Below, piece after piece: positions 33,036 through 43,800 of a stretch of DNA of 64,000 nucleotides. The notes under the pieces were generated by a model. It saw only the letters and a program-made list of their open reading frames with translations, did not search any database and was not told the DNA's origin. Source of the DNA: Prorocentrum cordatum (lineage: Eukaryota > Sar > Dinophyceae > Prorocentrales > Prorocentraceae); the NCBI GenBank assembly GCA_963575745.1, contig CAUYUJ010015941.1:132501-196500 (forward strand), read 5' to 3'. Position 1 is the first letter of the stretch. Every line of letters begins with the position of its first letter. The position numbers were made by a program, and so were the translations under genes.

Positions 33036-33639
33036 AGCAGCGCCCACTCGACATTTTCTATGCCGCCCTAGCCCTCATTCGTTGAGGAAGTCACGTGGAC
33101 TCATCGCCGGCGGCGTTCCTCGCGCCCAGAAAAGAAGCCAGGGGAAGGCCCCGTGATTCGGCGGACACCGCATCCTTCACAGATCCAGCACGAGTCTTGG
33201 AACTCCCGGGCCGAGCCAGTCAGCGATCCTCGCCCTCAGCTCACCGCCTGGCGAATTCACCCCCCGCAGGCATCTTCGGCCGCGATGGGCCAGGCAATGG
33301 CCGCGCGCCATGAGATTGTACCCGACGGCAACGTGCCAAGTGCAGTCGCCGAGCAGGCTCTTCAATTGTTAGGACAGGCGTCCACTGTTTGAAACAGAGT
33401 TTGAAAAGGAACCCCGTTCCGATGCATGCGGCCGCGCTCGAGCGAGGGGGGCGCGGGTGAAGCAAGCGAATGCCCAATCTGTCGGGCGGGCTCGCAGGCG
33501 GGCCAAAGATGTCCCAACCCGGCAGCCCGCGCGCGTTAAGCTGAGAGAGCAGAGGGCTGGGCGCCCCTCAGCCACGTTGGAGGTCGAAGTCGGGCGTCTG
33601 ACCAAAGCGCGGCAGACCTCGACCACCAAGCTCCAACCT

Positions 33640-34426
33640 CTCATGCCAGACGGGGAGCCTCTGCCCACCCTCGCTGTCAGAGACATTCGCGATGCATCGT
33701 CTTCATGGCCCGCGTCAACTGCGCAGCAGACTTCTGATGGGTTTCATCCGCGGCATTTTTCTTCATTGCCCAGTGAATACCTCGAGGTCTTTGCGCTCTT
33801 TCTGTCAGCGGTGGGGGAACGCGGCCAGTTCCCTTTTGCTATCCTGGCGATTGTCTCTACGCTGCTTCGAAGAGCCAAGGCCGAGTTACCGGGCGTCCCC
33901 GCTTTCGGGGGCGTCGGGCTCCTGCTGGCCCTCTACCGCGTTTGGGCCAAGTGCCGCCTGCCCCTGATGCGAGCATGGGAAGTAGAGCATCGGCAGCCTT
34001 TCATGGGGCATCCGCTGGGTAGGAGCATAGAGGGATCGGTTTTCCTTTGCGTTTTGGCGCCAGAAGGCCTACAGGAACGGGGGGTGGCGCGCATGCAGGC
34101 GCAGCGACGTGGGACATGATCGACCCTTTCGAACGCATCGTCCGCCCAGTTCTGTTAGAGAAGGCCAGGCGTTGCAACTTCCCACTCAGGCCCCTGTGCG
34201 TGGCCCTGAGCCCAATGCCAGAGCAGAAGATTTGCGTCATTCGAAAACATGGCCGACAGGGGAATGGCGGCAGGATGCGGCCATGCCGCCGTGGAGGTGC
34301 AGGCTTATGCCGGGGCCCCTTGAGCGCTGGTCCAGCAGGTATGATGCGCTAGCTCTGTCGCTTTTCATCGATGACTTCATCTCTGGATTAACCCGCGCTG
34401 ATCCAGACGAGGTGGTCAAACTTTAG
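33640..34426 (+). pseudogene. LINE reverse transcriptase
   Basis: First frame: AVRDIRDASSSWPASTAQQT, DGFHPRHFSSLPSEYLEVFA, then GVPAFGGVGLLLALYRVWAK and LMRAWEVEHRQPF, matching the LINE RT block D-G-x-H-P-R-H...R-P-I-x-L...YRVWA. Second frame from 34100: WDMIDPFERIVRPVLLEKAR and FPLRPLCVALSPM (DxxKFFE-like motif A region). Third frame: LSLFIDDFISGLTRAD with FIDD at 34364-34375 for the catalytic (Y/F)xDD. Two frameshifts are required. The enzyme would copy LINE RNA at the nicked target. Confidence 0.82.
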
Positions 34427-34506
34427 TCAAATGGGTGGCTTACCTCTTTATGGTGATCACGTGTGACTTGCACTGTGATGTTGCCGTGACCAAGTCGATT
34501 TTGGAT

Positions 34507-35285
34507 CGTCGTGTCTGCCAGCTTGCGGAGCAAACTGGCTGTGGCGCTCGGTCGGCGCGCAGGCGTCGCGGCATCTTCCGGCCGCGATTTAGGAATGGAC
34601 TTCGCCATCGGTAGTTTGCGCAAGTCCCAGAGCAGCAGGCCCGTGCTGAATTAGCGGATTGGCAAGTTCATAGCAGGGAGGCCCCGACTCTTCGCCCTCG
34701 AGGTTGCGGGCAGGGATGCGCGCAAACTTTTTTCGCGGGGCTGGGCCGAGTTGTTTTTTTTTTTTTTTTTTTTTTTTTCTTTTTGCGGCGCCGAGGAGTT
34801 AGGACAGTCAGAACTTTCTCCTTCAAGCTCGTCGGCGCCAGTGAGAGTCGCGCTCGAGGTCGGTCTCGCTGGCTCCCCGCGAGGACCCAACGCATGGAAG
34901 CAGGGACTCGCTCTGGCCCTCCTTTGGGCCAAGATTGTTTGGAAGTCTAGCTTGGATCGCTCCGTGCATCATCCTCGCCTGCTCTCCGTTGTGCGTTTCG
35001 CTCGCGTGATCCATCTTTGACGGCCCCCCGGCGGCGTGGAACGATGTGCGGGGGCCCTTTGCGGCGGCTATCTTATCGCTGCGCCGCATAGGCTGGTCTT
35101 TTGCTGCGCCGTTCATTTTGGTCGACGCCTCAGGCGCACAATGGCCACTCGCGGTCTCCCCCCTCAGTTCATCGGGATTAAATGTCGAGGCGAGTGGAGC
35201 AAAGTTCAGCTTGTCAATCAAGGGCGTAAAGGACGCCCCTACCCTGGTTTATGAGGCGCTGTGCGCTGAACCTCCTGTGGGCTGA
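34507..35285 (+). pseudogene. LINE post-RT conserved region with a poly-T expansion
   Basis: After the RT, family-like sequence continues: GRDLGMDFAIGSLRKSQSSR, RPRLFALEVAGRDARKLFS, then, behind a T homopolymer at 34754-34778, FCGAEELGQSELS, LALALLWAKIVWKSSLDR, and VRGPFAAAILSLRRIGWSFA with PFILVDASGAQWPL. The YGAE-x-x-GLS site common to these proteins is directly preceded by the poly-Phe run encoded by the T tract. Stops and frame changes break the region. Confidence 0.66.
34754..34778 (+). repeat. Poly-T tract inside LINE coding sequence
   Basis: An almost pure T run, encoding Phe in frame, directly before the conserved GAE motif. Confidence 0.95.
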
Positions 35286-35582
35286 CAGGGTGAACCCTGC
35301 TTATCGCGCGTGCCGCGCGGCGTCCTGCGGGCTCTCTGGCCGGTGGGAGTTCCCAGGAGGTTTACTGACCACGGACTTGTAACCCAGGGTAAGGGCGTTT
35401 TTCATTCCTAAAGTCAACGTCGCCGCCAAGATGGGCCCCCCGCTGGCACTTTGCTAGATTTTAGCGTTGCCAGGCGCCTGGCGCGGGAGCGCAGCTTGTT
35501 GCGCCGCGAACGTAGCATTATATTGTCGTTGTTGTGCTAATCTGGGTGGACCTGCGACCGGCTGAGGCAAGCTGGCTACCAG

Positions 35583-36480
35583 GTGCAAGCGACATGCATC
35601 CGCGGAAGTCTTTCCGATGACATCTCCCGCAGATTACGTCGCTGCCCTTGCGCCGCTTCTCTGAGGCAACAGATGCTCACTGAGACAGATCGGATTTTGC
35701 TTTCGGACCGCTGCCGCAGTTTTCCGCTCGCATGCGGATTTGTGGAACTACCTGGCCCAGTGGCCATTCCGCCGCAGGGATCAGGAACGACCCCGTTCCA
35801 GTTTTGGCGCACCGACCCCGCGCCATCTGCAGCGCACGCCTTTCCGGATGAAGTCTTCGCCGACGGCTCGCGTTTCAAGGGTGGTCCGTGCACGCGTCGC
35901 GCGGCAGGGTGGCCAGTTGTCAAGTTGACACCTGCCGGAGCGCTGTTCGCTGCGCTCCGGGGCGCCGCGGAGTCGGTTTTTTCCCGAGCGTCGCCGGCAG
36001 CCGAGCACGTCGCGCTTCTGGCCGCGATGGAACACTGCCCGCAGTTCTCTCTCAGATACTCTGACTTGTACGGCTCAGCTCGGATGTCTGAGGCGCCCTG
36101 GGCAGCGCGGCAGCGCGACGACATTTCTCACCACCCACCAAACCACCCCAACCCAACCCGAAGGCTCAAATTTACCGTCGATTTCCAGTGTGGGGGGGTC
36201 GGGGAACATCGAAAAAACACGGACCCCCCCCCAACCCGAAATTCGGGTCTTCGGGTTGGGTTGGGGTGGTCTGGTAGGCAGTCAATTTCTACGCTGGCCT
36301 CAGTGTTCAGACCCGCGGCTCCCCCACCTGGGGCACAGGCTTCCGGTTTGCGAAGGTCCCAGAGCAGGTCGACCCAGCGGCGCCCTCCCAATTCTCGCCT
36401 GGCTGGCACAGAGCCGTCGACAGCCAATGGGCGGACAGACGCGCGAAAAGGGCGCTCTGCGACTACCTCGGCCGTCTGAG
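35583..36480 (+). pseudogene. LINE RNase H domain, interrupted by a small inverted-repeat element
   Basis: The open frame reads FPDEVFADGSRFKGGPCTRR, AAGWPVVKLTPAGALFAALR, SPAAEHVALLAAMEHCPQFS and LYGSARMSEAPWAARQRDD. The pattern F-x-D-G-S (first Asp), AE-x-x-AL (Glu) and a later D-x-x position is that of LINE-encoded RNase H. At 36129 a 156-bp element interrupts. After it another frame gives FRFAKVPEQVDPAAPSQF and WADRRAKRAL, the C-terminal K-x-x-x-H-x-D and NxxAD-like part. Translation read across the duplicated ATTTCT as one copy would pass smoothly through the site, supporting a simple insertion; a later frameshift is separate. Confidence 0.72.
36129..36284 (+). mobile_element. Family A: 156-bp inverted-repeat element with target-site duplication
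   Basis: Perfect inverted arms lie at 36143-36163 and 36249-36269 (inner end CCAACCCAACCCGAAG and its complement). Imperfect arms extend outward to 36129 and 36284. ATTTCT occurs immediately outside both ends (36123-36128 and 36285-36290), a likely 6-bp target-site duplication. No coding capacity. It resembles a MITE; an introner-type element is another possibility, though the ends are not GT-AG. Confidence 0.82.
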
Positions 36481-36930
36481 GCAGAGAAAGAAAGCTGGAC
36501 AGACGAGTCGGCGACCCTTCGGGGGCGCCTGTTGTGCGCTGTGCAGGCCCTTCTCCTCTCCCCAAAATCGCCGCCCCCCCCCCGAAACACTGCGGTCGAC
36601 CTTCGACAAATCGCTCAGGGAGGAGGGCTTTGTTGCAGGCAGCGGCGCGGCGCGGCGAGCGCTGCCAGACCCGCCGGCGCCCCCTTTCTCTCTTCCCCGC
36701 CCTGCCCCCCCTCTTGCGCCAGATCGCCAGCCGCGCAGCCCGATCCGAGAGCACAGTTGGGCATGGAAGCGCAGCAGGTGGGCGCGCCGCGCGCGTCTGA
36801 CCTTCGTCACGGGGGCCAAGAAGCCAGCGCCGACCAGCGGCCCATGCAGAGGCCGCAACGAGGTCTTCACCCAACTAGTGCAGTGCGTGCGGGGTTTATT
36901 CGGGGTCAGGGAACCTCCGGGCCATCAACG

Positions 36931-38215
36931 TAATTGCAAGTTGGAGTTCACTTCGAGCGCCAGGCACTCTTGGCAGCGTTTCAGCCGCCGTCAACACCCG
37001 ACCTCCAAGAGAGGCCCATGCCAATGCTTGGAACAATGTATGCCGATATCGGCATTGCTTCAACCGTAGCTCACCCCCCTCCTCGTGCCCATTTCTTGCG
37101 CAGTCATATAGGCGCATCGGCAGTTAACCATTGTTGCGGGCCTAGTTTTGATTTCGTTGGCTGCTTCAGCGACGCCGTCAGTCCGTTGCCGCGCGGGGTG
37201 CGGAGAAAGACCTTGTCAAGATCGTCGCTGGCTTCTTGTTATCTCGTGCATGGTCTCCCCTACTCATCCATCTCCGTGGCTGCGGCCCCGCGCGGCACAA
37301 GACCCCCCTTAGCGGCGGCCAGTCCTGAGGCCCAATCTCCCTTTGATTCCGTCGCTTCGGGTGTCACTCGCCATTGTTTTTGCCCCCGGACTTCTTTGAT
37401 CCCCTCCGTCGCCACTCTCCTGCCTTGCCCTCTCTAGCACCGCTTACCCTTCCCTTCCCCCTCTCATCGGCTGGGTCACCCGCCTCCCCCCTTTCGCCTC
37501 ATGACCGCTGATGTCTACTGCTATTCCTATAGATTCCTTTGTCTCCGCGTCTGCCTTGGTTCTGGACATCGTCTCGGCCGCGTGGCCGTTAGACCTCGGG
37601 AGCGGGGCTGCCTTGGATGCGCACGGGGTCGTAACTTGGTAATTACGTCCATTTTCCTAGGCCCCCATCCAGGGACCCAGGACGCGACCGTGCTCCTCGA
37701 CACCATTCGACCAGCGTCACACCTGGGAGGCGACCACCTCCTTTTCCGTCATCTTCCGCACAAGTTCCGCGGGCATCCCGTGAGGACCGAAGTGCGGGAA
37801 ACGGTTTCCGGTCAGTTGAAGACCGAGCCATGTTTGCACCCCCCGTGGGGAGGACAAATCGCCCCCCCCCTGGGAAAGCACATTGGTGTTTGAATTCGGT
37901 TTGGTGCAGTCCGTCGGCACCAATGTTGACACAACATGAGGCCCGCATTTACACATTGCTGTCACACATCATGCTTGGGTTCATCATTCGTCGTCCCCTC
38001 ATGCCGGGACGTCTATCCCACAAGCGTTGACCCCCCCGGTCACGGGGCTACGAGGCAGAGGTGGTTGCCACAGGATATGCGCTACACCACGCATACCACC
38101 CACCATTACCCCGTGACAACATCGAGCACCTATTTCAAGGGTGGGAGAGCCCAAATGCCCCATTCGATTCAAAAGGATAATGCCTATTCTTGAGGGCATC
38201 AACACTACAGCACCA
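36931..38215. other. LINE downstream region and unassigned DNA
   Basis: A frame to 37437 shows no known domain. 37440-37560 is pyrimidine-rich. Nothing else was recognised before the CCT array at 38224. Confidence 0.35.
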
Positions 38216-38223
38216 CACTGCAA

Positions 38224-38330
38224 TCCTCCTCCTCCTCCTCCTCCTCCTCCTCCTCCTCCTATTCCTATTCCTCAAGTTTTTCTTCTTCCTCCTCCAGCTT
38301 CTCTTTCTCTTCCTCCTTCCTCGCCCTCCC
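38224..38330 (+). repeat. CCT microsatellite
   Basis: Pure CCT triplets, then TTCTTCCTCC variants. Confidence 0.95.
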
Positions 38331-38469
38331 CCTCCCCCCAATCTGCGTACGGTGGGGCCCTGGAGCGCCGGGGGTAGCTGGGGTGGGCCCCAGCCGTGCA
38401 TGGCTACACGGTCGGGGCGGCTGCCGAGAGGGCCCGCAACCCCAGGATTCGGCTGTGGCGGAAGGAAGG

Positions 38470-38613
38470 GGCGCGTCGTCGTCGTTTTCGCCGTTTTCGT
38501 CGTTTTCGTCGTTTTCGCCGTTGTGCCCGTAGTCGTCGTTTCGTCGTCGTCGGCGTCGTCGGCGGCGTCGTTTTCGTCGTCGTCGGTGGCAGCGGCGACG
38601 CCGTCGCCGTCGC

Positions 38614-38682
<69 letters not shown>

Positions 38683-39118
38683 GCTCGTAGTCGTCGTCCT
38701 CGTCGTCTTCGGGCGTTGCGTCAGGAGGCGTTCTGGTCGGGGATCCTGCTCGTGGCCGAGCCTCGCCGTGGCCAGAGGAGCCCTCTCGTTCCTCACGCGG
38801 CACTCACCGTGGCTGCACGACGGCTGCACGGCGCGACGAGCAAGCCCGCAGTGGGAGAAGCGCGGCTTCATCGTCGTCGTCGTTTTCGTCGTGATCGTCT
38901 TCGTCGTCGTCGTCGTCATCGTCGTCATCGTCGTCGCCATCGTCTCCGTCGTCATCATCGTCTCCGTCGTCATCATCGTCGCCATCGTCGTTGTCGTCGT
39001 CGCCGCCGCCGCCGCTGCCGTCGTCGTCGTGATCGTCGTCGTCGTCGTCGTCGTGATCGTCGTCGTCGTGATCGTCGTCGTCGTCGTCGCCGTCATCGTC
39101 GTCGCCGTCGTCGTCGTT
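38470..39118 (+). repeat. GTC/GCC trinucleotide arrays (two blocks)
   Basis: Blocks at about 38470-38715 and 38865-39118 are GTC triplets with GCC, TTC and ATC variants; 38716-38864 between them is unique. Poly-Val, Ser, Arg or Thr frames are repeat products. Confidence 0.92.
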
Positions 39119-40770
39119 GGATTGAGATTCTTGGCGCGGGGCCCGCCGCCCTGCGACGTGATGTGCTGGGGAAGTGGCGGCGGGCGGTCTGGAGGCGCAG
39201 AAGGGCTTGCCCAGGTACAGGCCTTCTCAGGACGGAGCGATGAGAAGGCCAGATCTGATAAAGTGACCCCACCGCGGCACGCTCAGCACGCCACTCCAAA
39301 GGTTTCTCCGCCGCCGACGGCGGCAGTTGGGCCTCGCACGAGGGCCCCAGGCCCCAGGCCACCAGGGCACCCGCAAACTCAAAGCGTCGAGGGCCAGCAC
39401 TCCGAAAAATAACACCCCCTGGAGGGGCGGGAAGCTTGAGCCCATAAATCATGGACGGTCTCTCGGAGCTCTGAGCACACTCTTCGCTGTCCCACCCCCC
39501 TCCGTCGCCTCCTCTCCAACGTCAGAATAGTCGCTGTTTTCTATTTGGTGTTCCGCCGATCGACGCGGGCCCCTGGGCCCCCCCGTTGACTAGATCTTGG
39601 CTGCATTTGGCGGCTGCTTTGGCGGCTGGTCAGGACCTCCCCCCAGTCTGCTCGCGCGATTGGTAGAAGCAGATCGTCTGAGCACCAGCCCAGACCCAGA
39701 CGCCCCCCTCTCCACCACCTTTCGGCAAAATGTCGAAACTTAGAATAGAACACGCCTACCAGAATATGTCAACATCCATCGCTTCAGAGTCGCGCCCCGG
39801 GAGCTCGAGGAGTAGTGGATATGGATATTTACGGGCCCGCACGAGCGAGCAGACATCCACATTCGCCGCTCCCCGGGTCCCCAGCGCACGACCCTGCGCA
39901 GTGGATGTGGACAGATCCTGGCGGCGCATCTTCCGAAGCTCCGCGCGGATTTCTTGGGTCGGTGCTGGCCCCCCTGGCGGCGCCTCCAGCGCCGCCCCTG
40001 GTGCGCTCCGCGCGTCAGTGCGGGAAGCCCAGCGCAGATCCAGGAGGTCCGTGCAGACCGAAAAGCTTCTGCTCATCCAGTTTTTTGTTTCTCCATCCTT
40101 CCCCTCGTCCTCCCCCTCCGCCCCCTTCTGCTCCCCCTCCCCCTCCTCTCTTGGGGGGGGGAGGGGCGCTTCGCGCAGGGAAGCATAATGCTCGTGTGGG
40201 ACCGATGCGGAGGGGGTTGTGGGGTGGGAGGGTGGGTTCTGGCATCGTCGACTGCGAAGGCCTCGACACGGAGGGGGAAAACGATGACGGCCACGGCGAC
40301 GGCGACGACGATCATCATCCCACAACTCAAGAGTGGGCTCCCTGTTGGGGCTGTCGTGGACCATCGTTTTTGCTTACCCCTCTTTGGTTGGGTTATGGCA
40401 TCGTCGATTCATCTTGGGCTTGCGCTGGTCCTCACCCCCCTCCCCTCCCGTCCCTGACTGCCGGCGCGCGCGGCGTGGGAGGTCCTGCAACACCTCGCGC
40501 GGGGAGTGGCAGGAGGACTGCACGCACGTGGCGACAGAGGAGCCCTGGGTGCCTCGACGCCGTCGTCCTCTGCCACTGCCTCGCTCTCTCCCTTCTCGCT
40601 CCTCCCCCCAACTCCTCCTCTTGGCTTCTCCTCCCGCCTACCCTTCTCCCTCTCCACCCGACTCCTCGTCATCGTATTTTTTTTATCCTCCTCCTCCTCA
40701 TCCATGCTTCCTCGTCCATGCTTCCTCATTTGTCTCCTTCTGCTCCGTTCCTTTCACCTTCCCTCGTGCT
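39119..40770. other. Unassigned DNA with short CT-rich stretches
   Basis: No gene recognised. CT-rich stretches occur at 40110-40165 and 40560-40770. A phrase at 40397-40432 (GGCATCGTCGATTCATCTTG) is related to sequences at about 57369 and 58662. Confidence 0.4.
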
Positions 40771-40772
40771 CC

Positions 40773-40794
40773 TCCGTTGCCATTTTGGCGCACG
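40773..40794 (+). other. Spliced-leader relic (19 of 22 positions)
   Basis: Reads TCCGTTGCCATTTTGGC then GCACG. It differs from the dinoflagellate leader (TCCGTAGCCATTTTGGC, TCAAG) at positions 6, 18 and 21, with no gaps. A CT-rich stretch lies directly upstream. No clear reading frame follows. Confidence 0.55.
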
Positions 40795-40819
40795 GTTCGG
40801 GACAGGCTCAAGGTTGTTG

Positions 40820-41510
40820 GACACCTTCGCTCCAATTGTGAGCTTGTCTTGCGGCTGTCTTGGGAGTCTCTTGAGCAGTCTTGGGTCCATCTTGGGCCAT
40901 CTTGGCGTCATCCTGGCTGCCTTCAAAGCCGTCCTGGAGGTCATGAGACTCCCAAGAGGGCCTCAAGGCAGATCAAGAGGCCCCCAAAGACGGCCCAAGA
41001 GGCTCTCCAGGAGAGCCCGCAGAGGCCACAACCCTTGATTGGCCGTAGGTTCTGAAGATATGTTGAGGTTCTGGCATGTTCGGATTTTCCAGCCACCCCA
41101 GGCAGCCCAAGAGGCCTCCCTGGGCCGTCTTGTTGCTCTCTGGGAGCACCTCGAGACCGTCTTCGAGGCCTCTTGAGCTGTCTTGGAGCTGTCTTGGAGG
41201 CCTCTTGAAAGTGTCTTGGGCCGTCCTGGTTGGTCGGAAATCCGAACAGGCCAGAATCTCAAAGCCTTTAGAAGAACCTCTGGACGAAATCAATGGTTTG
41301 GGCTTCTTCGGGCTCTCCAGGAAGGCCTCTTGGAGATCTCTCGGGCCGTTTTGTGGGCCTCTTATTCGTCGTGAGGTCCTCTTGGGCTACCTTGAGCTGT
41401 CTGGAGGCTTTCTTGAGAGGCTCTTGAGCTGTCTTGGGCCATCTTGAGCCGGTGTGTTGTCGTCTTGGCTGTCTTGGAATCCGTCTTAGAGGCCATCTTG
41501 GCCGCCTGGA
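40820..41510 (+). repeat. CTTGGGCCGTCTTGGAGGCC minisatellite with an inverted segment
   Basis: Phrases GTCTTGGGCC(A/G)TCTTGG and GAGGCCTCTTG recur in 9-bp multiples. In the middle (about 40940-41015) and again near 41100 the complementary form CCAAGAGGCC appears, so part of the array is inverted. Family-like proteins were not found in the frames. Confidence 0.7.
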
Positions 41511-43065
41511 TGTAGAACATAATGTTGGGGGGCAACTTCAGAGGGGGTCGGCCATAGACAGCCGTTAAACAACGTCCCATAGGGACCACATGATAATTCT
41601 AACGCGCCCACTCCGCGCAGGCGCAGCACGGCCCCTCAGGGTACCTCGTCCGCTCGGGCTGCCAGGATCTACCCCGCGATGACGTCATAAGTTATCGCAT
41701 TTCGACACCGATGAGGCGCGCGTAGCATTCATCAGTGCCGCTCGTTTCAACCATCTTGTTCTTCCGGGGCCAGATCCGCGAAACGTTCGGACGATCCCGT
41801 TCAAATGTCGTCATGGCCAGAGCATCATGGGCAAGGTGTGGGAAGGAGTTTCTGCTGCGAGCTCAGAAGTTCAAGCTGGGCACCAATGGCCCCGCGGCTA
41901 CTGTAAGTCGTCGACTGCTAGTATTTGTTCCGCGTCCTGCTGTCAGTCCCGGGCCAGATCGAAGTACAACCTGGTGCCGAGAATGCCATCAGCGTGGGGC
42001 TCGATGAGAATACTTCAACCGATCTCGCCAGCGACGCCGAGCGGCGCATCGAAGCTGAGGACAGCGCCCTCGCGCTCTGAGGCGTGCCCAAGCGGTGCAG
42101 CCCTGTTTCTTGGCATTTTTGCTTTCCACCCCTGTCCTCGTCCTCGTTGCCCCCCCTTGTATGATGCGGATTTCGATGCAGATGCTAGTTTCGATGTTTT
42201 TTTTCTCGAGCCGCCGTTCGGCTGGGCGTGCAGGCAAGTTTACAGGCCACCCCGCTCTTCTGGCCCACGGCGCACCCAAGGGCATTATTTTCTTCTCATC
42301 TCTGATCTGGGTCATCTGAAACATCGCCGCGTTCTTCGCCAGCGCTCGCTCGCCGATGCGGCCCCCCCCACGCATCGGATTTCGCACCCTGTGGGGGAAG
42401 GGAAGGGAAGGGGGGGGGCAGCCGCGTTTCTCGCGCGCCTGTTCACCCCAGGCAAGCGGGGGTCGGCGGACTGTTCTTGATGCAATCACGCAACAAAGTG
42501 GCTGTCGGGATCTGGCACGGGCGCGTTGCCGAGAGCCTGCGCGTCTTGCCCCCCCGCCAGACGCCCACTCGCGTGTTGCCGACTCGGTGAATGGTCGCGC
42601 GCTTCATCTGCAGCCGCTCTCGGTTGAGGTGACAATGGAAACGGCGGGGGCCTGGCTCCAGAATTGGAGGTCTCGTCGTCCCCGATCAGCGCGGCCGCTC
42701 TGACTCTGACCGCTGGCGCCCGTCGGCGCCGCCATGGCCGGCACTAGAAGACTGCGCAGAAACAGATGGTACGATGACGAGTTCCTCCCAGTGCCGAAGC
42801 GCCGAAACTCTTCGTGACCTAACGGGCTTGCTCGCACGGGGCTCTTCTTTGGCCCGCGGGCTTGCGTCGCCGAGCCATCGCGACCAGAAAACGCGCAGGC
42901 AGGGGTATGTTGCGATGAATTCTTGAAGCCAGCTGCCGCGCGATCTTCCTTTTACATGACAGAGAGGGTGCTGGCGCGAATCAGTCGTTTTTCCATCCAG
43001 TCTAGACCGATGGGCTCGCGACTCTTCCATCTCAGCCCCCCCCAGCACGGCATGACATAGTGGCG
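41511..43065. other. Unassigned DNA
   Basis: Short frames on both strands; none recognised. A G-run occurs near 42400-42420. Confidence 0.35.
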
Positions 43066-43069
43066 CGGA

Positions 43070-43520
43070 GATGGCATAACACAACATAGCACAACCCAGC
43101 ACATCATACCATTATCAAGTTCACAACATTGCGTGCCATGCCGTTTCAAAACATAACACAACATCGCACAATGTATCATGTCATATCACACCAAGACATA
43201 CCACAACGCAGCACATCACACCATGACACACCACACCACACCATAACCCGCCATACAACAACACAACACAACATACCATTCCACACCATAATCCAGCATA
43301 TCATGTCATACCACGCATTAACACACGGACGTGCCACAACACACCATACCCCAGCATACCACAACACAGTGTGCCATAACATAGCACGCCGCGGCGTACC
43401 AACTCATGCCATGACACAATAAAAATACAATGACGCAGCGCACATATACACATAATGCCATAACACGCCCATGACATACCATACCAAAATACCATGAAGT
43501 CCCATAACACCATACAGCCA
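43070..43520 (+). repeat. Degenerate pentamer array, consensus CAYAM
   Basis: The sequence reads in five-base words such as CATAC, CACAA, CATAA, CACAC, CATGA with first two bases CA and a fixed A at position 4. The phase holds for long stretches. Strand composition is strongly C/A on the plus strand. Confidence 0.8.
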
Positions 43521-43723
43521 TATTATGCACAACGTACACGGGGCAGGGCCCACGCAATATGAGGTAATTGATGGGGAAAGTCATGCCGTTGGACGACATG
43601 GTTGCATGTATTGCAGATCTCCACGATCTGTTCTTTATCGAGCCTCGGCCAGCAACTGGGGTCTTGGGGCATGCTTGCGCTGTGCTTGCCGCCGCCGACC
43701 GCGTGCCTGTTTTTCTGTGGTTT

Positions 43724-43743
43724 TCCGTAGCATTTGGCTCAAA
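43724..43743 (+). other. Spliced-leader relic, two single-base deletions
   Basis: Reads TCCGTAGCATTTGGCTCAAA. Compared with the dinoflagellate leader it lacks one C and one T and ends A instead of G; all other bases agree. It lies 57 bases upstream of an ATG (43801) that opens a 271-codon frame, the position expected in a trans-spliced mRNA copied back into the genome. Confidence 0.6.
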
Positions 43744-43800
43744 CCGTCTCGGCTCGAGCCCGCCCCTGGCCCAGGTACGCGCCGGGCCCGCCCCGTCGCG

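Larger units (their letters stand above)
32490..36930 (+). mobile_element. LINE (non-LTR retrotransposon) remnant with AP endonuclease, RT and RNase H
   Basis: Domains in ORF2 order are legible across about 4.4 kb: APE-type endonuclease (32490-33035), RT (33640-34426), conserved post-RT region (34507-35285) and RNase H (35583-36480). Many frameshifts and stops separate them. LINEs of this architecture nick target DNA with the endonuclease and prime reverse transcription there. The RNase H is split by an inserted 156-bp element. The 5-prime end and ORF1 are not identified; a CT-rich, non-coding-looking tail follows to about 37500. Confidence 0.78.

Noticed and set aside
35103-35125. A leader-like CATTTTGG phrase
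   Set aside because: It encodes the conserved PFILVD of the LINE; similarity is incidental.
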